Shown piece by piece: positions 15,159 to 18,834 of a stretch of 18,834 nt of DNA (its first letter is position 1; the number at the start of each line of letters is the position of its first letter). The DNA lies in contig JBEKZL010000155.1 of assembly GCA_049509915.1 (NCBI GenBank), positions 1 to 18,834 on the forward strand. The letters are read 5' to 3'. The stretch comes from JBEKYD01 sp049509915. GTDB taxonomy: Bacteria; Acidobacteriota; Terriglobia; Bryobacterales; Bryobacteraceae. A program made the position numbers and the translations under genes. A model generated the notes under the pieces. The model ran no database searches. It was not told the origin of the DNA and saw only the letters and a program-made list of their open reading frames with translations.

Positions 15159-16421
15159 TTACGCCAGGTTGTACCGGTTGGCGGTTGAGTCCCAGGTCAC
15201 CCGCTTTTGGTTCCGGAACGAAAGCGTGGCCAGGTGGCCGCCGATGGCCGCCTCTTGCCCGATGGTGGGCGGCGCGATGGGTTTTTCGCGGCCCTGGACA
15301 GAACGGATGAAATTGCGGAAGTGGTTGATGGCGCCGTCGCGCTCGCCGAAGTCGGTCTTGCCGTTCAGATGGATGGGCTGGCGCGCCGCAACTCTGGCCG
15401 GAGCCTTCCCGCCGAAGGTTTCCGGGGTGAAGTAGAGGTCCTGGCGGTTCATGACTTCGATGGTGCCTTCATTGCCGCACAATTGCTCGCCGTAGCCATA
15501 GTAAACGTTGCCAAAGTAGCAACTGTAGTTGATCTGCAAGCCGCCGGGGTACTCGTAGATGGCGCTAAAGGTATCGGGCACGTCGCGGTCGTCGTGCCAG
15601 CGGTAGGTGCCGCCGGACGCGGTGCAGGTTAGGGGAACGGTCTTACTGAGCATGTAGTTGACGATATCGGTCTGGTGCACCAGCAGATCGGTGGAGATGC
15701 CGCCGGAGTAATCCCAGTAGAGGCGCCATTGAAAGTACCGCTCCGGGCTCCAGGCGCGTTTGGGGGCGGGGCCGAGGAAGCGGTTCCAGTCGGTGTTCTG
15801 CGTGGTGGCTTCGGGAGGGATGATATAGCGCCAGGCGGGGTCGTTATCGAGCGAGTTGCGGTACCAGAACGCGCGCACGAAGTGAACGTCGCCGATCATG
15901 CCTTGATCGACCATTTCCTTGGCTCTTTTGTAAAGCGACGAGCTGCGATTCTGAGTGCCCACTTGCACGATCTTGCCGGACTTTTCCCAGGCCCGGACAA
16001 TCTCGAAACCTTCCTCGATGGTGTGGGCGAGAGGCTTTTCGATGTAGACGTGCTTGCCGGCCTCGAGAGCCGCAATGGTCATATCGTGGTGGAGGTGTTC
16101 GGGCGTCATGATGAACACCGCGTCGACGTTTTTGTCGGCCAGCAGCTCGCGGTAATCGTTATAAGTGGGCGGGACATCGCCCCAGATGGTTTTCAGACGG
16201 TCCTTGGCGCGGGCAATGTAGCCCTGGTAGGTATCGCAAATGGCTGTGATTCGGACATCCTCGCCGGCGGCTGTGTGCAGCCAGTCCAGGCCGGCGTAGC
16301 CGCGGGTTCCCACACCGATCCAACCTATATGAAGCTTGTCGTTGGCGCCTCTAGCGCCGATTACCGCCGGGCCCACGCTGAGCGCCGCCGTCTTCAGGAA
16401 ACTGCGCCGGTCGAATTCCAT
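15159..16421 (-). CDS. Gfo/Idh/MocA family oxidoreductase with Tat signal
   Basis: The ATG at 16421 has GAGGAGGG about 10 bases upstream, giving 420 residues; an open extension to 16454 would bury the signal. The N-terminus MEFDRRSFLKTAALSVGP is a twin-arginine signal, so export to the periplasm with a bound cofactor is likely. A Rossmann fold follows (IGVGTRG, Gly36/38/41), then the family motif EKP (128-130, VYIEKPLAHT) with the catalytic Lys129, and the GGISTDLLVHQTD segment with Asp245 and His249. These enzymes oxidise or reduce sugars, inositols and related polyols with NAD(P), and periplasmic Tat copies are common in Bacteroidota, Planctomycetota and Acidobacteriota. The substrate cannot be told from the sequence. 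It is followed 10 bases later by the membrane protein gene and preceded by the broken vapC. Confidence 0.9.
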   Translation of the reverse strand: MEFDRRSFLKTAALSVGPAVIGARGANDKLHIGWIGVGTRGYAGLDWLHTAAGEDVRITAICDTYQGYIARAKDRLKTIWGDVPPTYNDYRELLADKNVDAVFIMTPEHLHHDMTIAALEAGKHVYIEKPLAHTIEEGFEIVRAWEKSGKIVQVGTQNRSSSLYKRAKEMVDQGMIGDVHFVRAFWYRNSLDNDPAWRYIIPPEATTQNTDWNRFLGPAPKRAWSPERYFQWRLYWDYSGGISTDLLVHQTDIVNYMLSKTVPLTCTASGGTYRWHDDRDVPDTFSAIYEYPGGLQINYSCYFGNVYYGYGEQLCGNEGTIEVMNRQDLYFTPETFGGKAPARVAARQPIHLNGKTDFGERDGAINHFRNFIRSVQGREKPIAPPTIGQEAAIGGHLATLSFRNQKRVTWDSTANRYNLA

Positions 16422-16475
16422 GGATAGATTACCCTCCTCGAACGCCTCTATCATAACGCGCTGAGGGAGCGGCTT

Positions 16476-16876
16476 TCAGCGGCCGGACATGAGCGGCAGA
16501 CCCTCCGCCGCGGCAGCCCGCCGAAGTTCGGCGTCGAGCGTCGCGAGCGGCATGCCTACGCGCTGGGCCAATTCAAGGTAGGTGACATCGTACACCGTTG
16601 GCCGGTGGGTTCGCGCCAGCCGCAGAAGGGCGCTTTCATCGGGGAGGCGGTCGACCCGAACGGGGAGCCGCGAAAGCCGAGCGAGGAGGGCCACCGTGTC
16701 GGATTCCGTAATCCTTCGTCGGCGCACAACCAGGGTATTCCGCACCTCAAACCACCACAAGCTCGGCACGAGGGCCTCTTCCGTACGCACCCGTCGAAAC
16801 GCCACGTCGGCTTCAGGATTGCTTTCATCCTCAAAGCCCAGCACGCGGCGATCAAAGCATCGAGCACGAAAGCCAT
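16476..16876 (-). pseudogene. VapC-like PIN-domain toxin, broken by a frameshift
   Basis: The start MAFVLDALIAACWA (ATG at 16876, catalytic-type Asp6) is in one frame and the rest (from about FEDESNPEADVAFRRV) in another. Inserting one base near 16835-16845 restores a full PIN protein of about 133 residues. Further PIN residues are present: Glu in WWFEVRN, Asp in PTVYDVTYLELA and Asp in LATLDAELRR. PIN toxins are RNases that cut tRNA or rRNA. The intact second frame from a GTG at 16844 lacks the first Asp, so it would be inactive. The gene lies 18 bases after the stop of the SpoIIE-type gene, leaving no space for an antitoxin gene in front, and 54 bases before the Gfo/Idh gene. It looks like a remnant, unless the shift is a sequence error. 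Confidence 0.75.
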
Positions 16877-16894
16877 CAGTACTTGCGACCGGTG

Positions 16895-18010
16895 TTAATC
16901 TATCGGGCGCAGCGCCACTACGGTGCGGTCGTCGGACGGAGTGCCCGGACTGAACACGCGCACGGCGTCGAGGATGCGGCCGGGAATGGATGTTACCGCG
17001 CCACGCATCAGGGCCGGCAGGCGGTCTTCGCCGAATTCCTCCCCCGCGGGATTGGCCGCCTCCGTGATGCCGTCGGAAAAGAGCAGCAGGGTGTCGCCGG
17101 GGCCCAGGTCGATGGAGCCTTGAGTCAGGGCCATGCCGGCAAAAAGCCCCAGCACGGTTGTGGTGGGCGCGAGGCGCTCGATAGCGCCGCCGGAGCGAGC
17201 CAGGAACGGAGCCAGGTGGCCGCAGTTGAGGTAACGGAGCTGCCGCTGGCTCTCTTGGTACACGCCATAGAAGAGGGTTGCATATTCGTCCGGCGCGGTG
17301 GATTCGACGAACAGGTGGTTGACGGAGCGAATCGCGGCGGCGGGCTCGGCCAGGGTGGCGGCCGGCTGGCTATGGAAACTGGCGCGCAAATGGGCCATCA
17401 GGAGCCCGGCCGCCACGCCCTTGCCGCTAACGTCGGCCAGCAGGAATGCCACCCGTCCGCTGCCGGCGTCGAGGAAATCGTAATAGTCGCCGCCGATCTC
17501 CGACGCCGGAACGCTCAGAGCGGCGCAGTCCAGACTATCCAGGCCGGGAGCGGCCTTCGGCAGCAGCCGGCGTTGCACATCACGGGCGCGGTCCAGGTCA
17601 TGACGCGCGACGGCTTTGCCCCGGAAGGCGGTAGTCTGCCGATCGATGACGCTCAGCAGGCGCTGGTTGTCCCACGGCTTCTGGATGAAATCGGCGGCTC
17701 CTCGCTGCATGGCTTCGACGGCCAGATCGACGTCGCTCCAGGCGGTCATCACCACCACGGGGACTTCCCCACGGGTGGCTTCGAGAGAAGCCAGCAGATC
17801 GAGACCCTCCCTGCCCGAGGTGGTATCGCGCGAATAATTAAGGTCAATGAGGATCAAGTCGAACGGGCGCGATCGCGCCACTGCAAGCAGCCCAGCCGGG
17901 GAGTTGGAGGTGGTGGTTTCATGGCCGGCCGATTTCAGCAGCAGGCGGATGGCCTCGAGAACTTCGGGCTGGTCGTCGCTAACCAGGATGCTGAGGCGTT
18001 CGTGGTCCAT
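16895..18010 (-). CDS. Response regulator with SpoIIE/PP2C phosphatase output (RsbU-like)
   Basis: From the ATG at 18010 it has 371 residues; a GTG at 18052 is possible but adds an atypical stretch before the receiver. Residues 5-122 are a receiver: Asp12/Asp13, phospho-acceptor Asp56 (DLILIDLNY), Thr89 and Lys111 (FIQKPW). A short linker helix (DLDRARDVQRRLLPKAAP) leads to a SpoIIE-type PP2C domain (about 160-370) with metal-binding acids: Glu171/Asp175 (SEIGGDYYDF), Asp193 (LADVSGKG), Asp313 (LFSDGITEA) and Asp360/Asp361 (PSDDRTVV). Such proteins dephosphorylate anti-anti-sigma factors or similar STAS partners when the receiver is phosphorylated. No anti-sigma, STAS or kinase gene is in the window, so its partner is elsewhere. 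It is first in a minus-strand series ending in the membrane protein at 14114. Confidence 0.92.
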   Translation of the reverse strand: MDHERLSILVSDDQPEVLEAIRLLLKSAGHETTTSNSPAGLLAVARSRPFDLILIDLNYSRDTTSGREGLDLLASLEATRGEVPVVVMTAWSDVDLAVEAMQRGAADFIQKPWDNQRLLSVIDRQTTAFRGKAVARHDLDRARDVQRRLLPKAAPGLDSLDCAALSVPASEIGGDYYDFLDAGSGRVAFLLADVSGKGVAAGLLMAHLRASFHSQPAATLAEPAAAIRSVNHLFVESTAPDEYATLFYGVYQESQRQLRYLNCGHLAPFLARSGGAIERLAPTTTVLGLFAGMALTQGSIDLGPGDTLLLFSDGITEAANPAGEEFGEDRLPALMRGAVTSIPGRILDAVRVFSPGTPSDDRTVVALRPID

Positions 18011-18288
18011 ATGAAGACTGCGGATGCAAGCCGATGGCCAACCGTAATACACTGATTCTATTCGGACTTGTGGATAAGGGAGTGTTCGGAAGTGGGACGT
18101 ATAGCTCTCTTGGATTTGGGACGGCGTTCCACCGTATCGCGGCCTTGGGGGGCCGGTGAAGTTATGGCTGCCCTAGCTAACTGGCGGCAGGGACAGAGAA
18201 AAGTTGTCATCGCGGTCCGAGCCGGCGTGGCTGGTTCGATTTGTTACCGACGATTGACCGAACGACGAACTATACGCTACGATGTGAG

Positions 18289-18834
<546 letters not shown>

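Overview
The window looks like a chromosomal segment of a GC-rich Acidobacteriota, most like the Solibacter/Bryobacter group. The basis is inference from gene content: two long carboxypeptidase-regulatory-domain/TonB-dependent (Oar-like) outer-membrane receptors, a small tail-anchored protein with an acidobacterial look, a Tat-signal Gfo/Idh/MocA oxidoreductase and a SpoIIE-type response regulator. No rRNA or marker gene is present to fix the taxonomy.

Left part (1-8.3 kb). A plus-strand conserved hypothetical gene enters from the left edge and is split by a frameshift near 600-620. The rest is on the minus strand. A pair (TfoX-like protein, then SRPBCC protein) lies at 1.5-2.3 kb. A longer minus-strand series runs from 8.2 kb down to 2.5 kb: YihY/BrkB membrane protein, a 54-residue AtzG/GatC-like protein at 7175-7339, an amidase-signature hydrolase with its full Ser-cisSer-Lys triad, a TonB-dependent receptor, and a tail-anchored small protein. 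Two inverted REP-like hairpins (7020-7108) lie between the 54-residue gene and the amidase. A strong intrinsic terminator (8241-8278) separates this series from the 1096-residue receptor upstream, leaving almost no room for a separate promoter.

Middle (8.3-14 kb). The large receptor (minus) and a CheC-REC-HPt fusion protein (plus) diverge from a 746-base gene-free region whose receptor-proximal end is AT-rich and carries a perfect 12-base palindrome. The fusion has both CheC phosphatase motifs, an intact receiver and an HPt histidine but no kinase, so it looks like a phosphorelay sink or shuttle.

Right part (14-18.8 kb). Four minus-strand genes may be co-transcribed: a receiver-SpoIIE phosphatase (RsbU-like), a VapC PIN toxin broken by a one-base frameshift and lacking an antitoxin, a Tat-exported Gfo/Idh/MocA oxidoreductase, and a histidine-rich polytopic membrane protein of unknown function. 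Beyond them is an initiator tRNA-Met gene. An open frame entering from the right edge on the minus strand, resembling the C-terminal tail of a serine recombinase, runs antisense into this tRNA and stops at its anticodon. That suggests the border of an integrated element.

Two genes carry frameshifts. Without reads I cannot separate real decay from sequence error.
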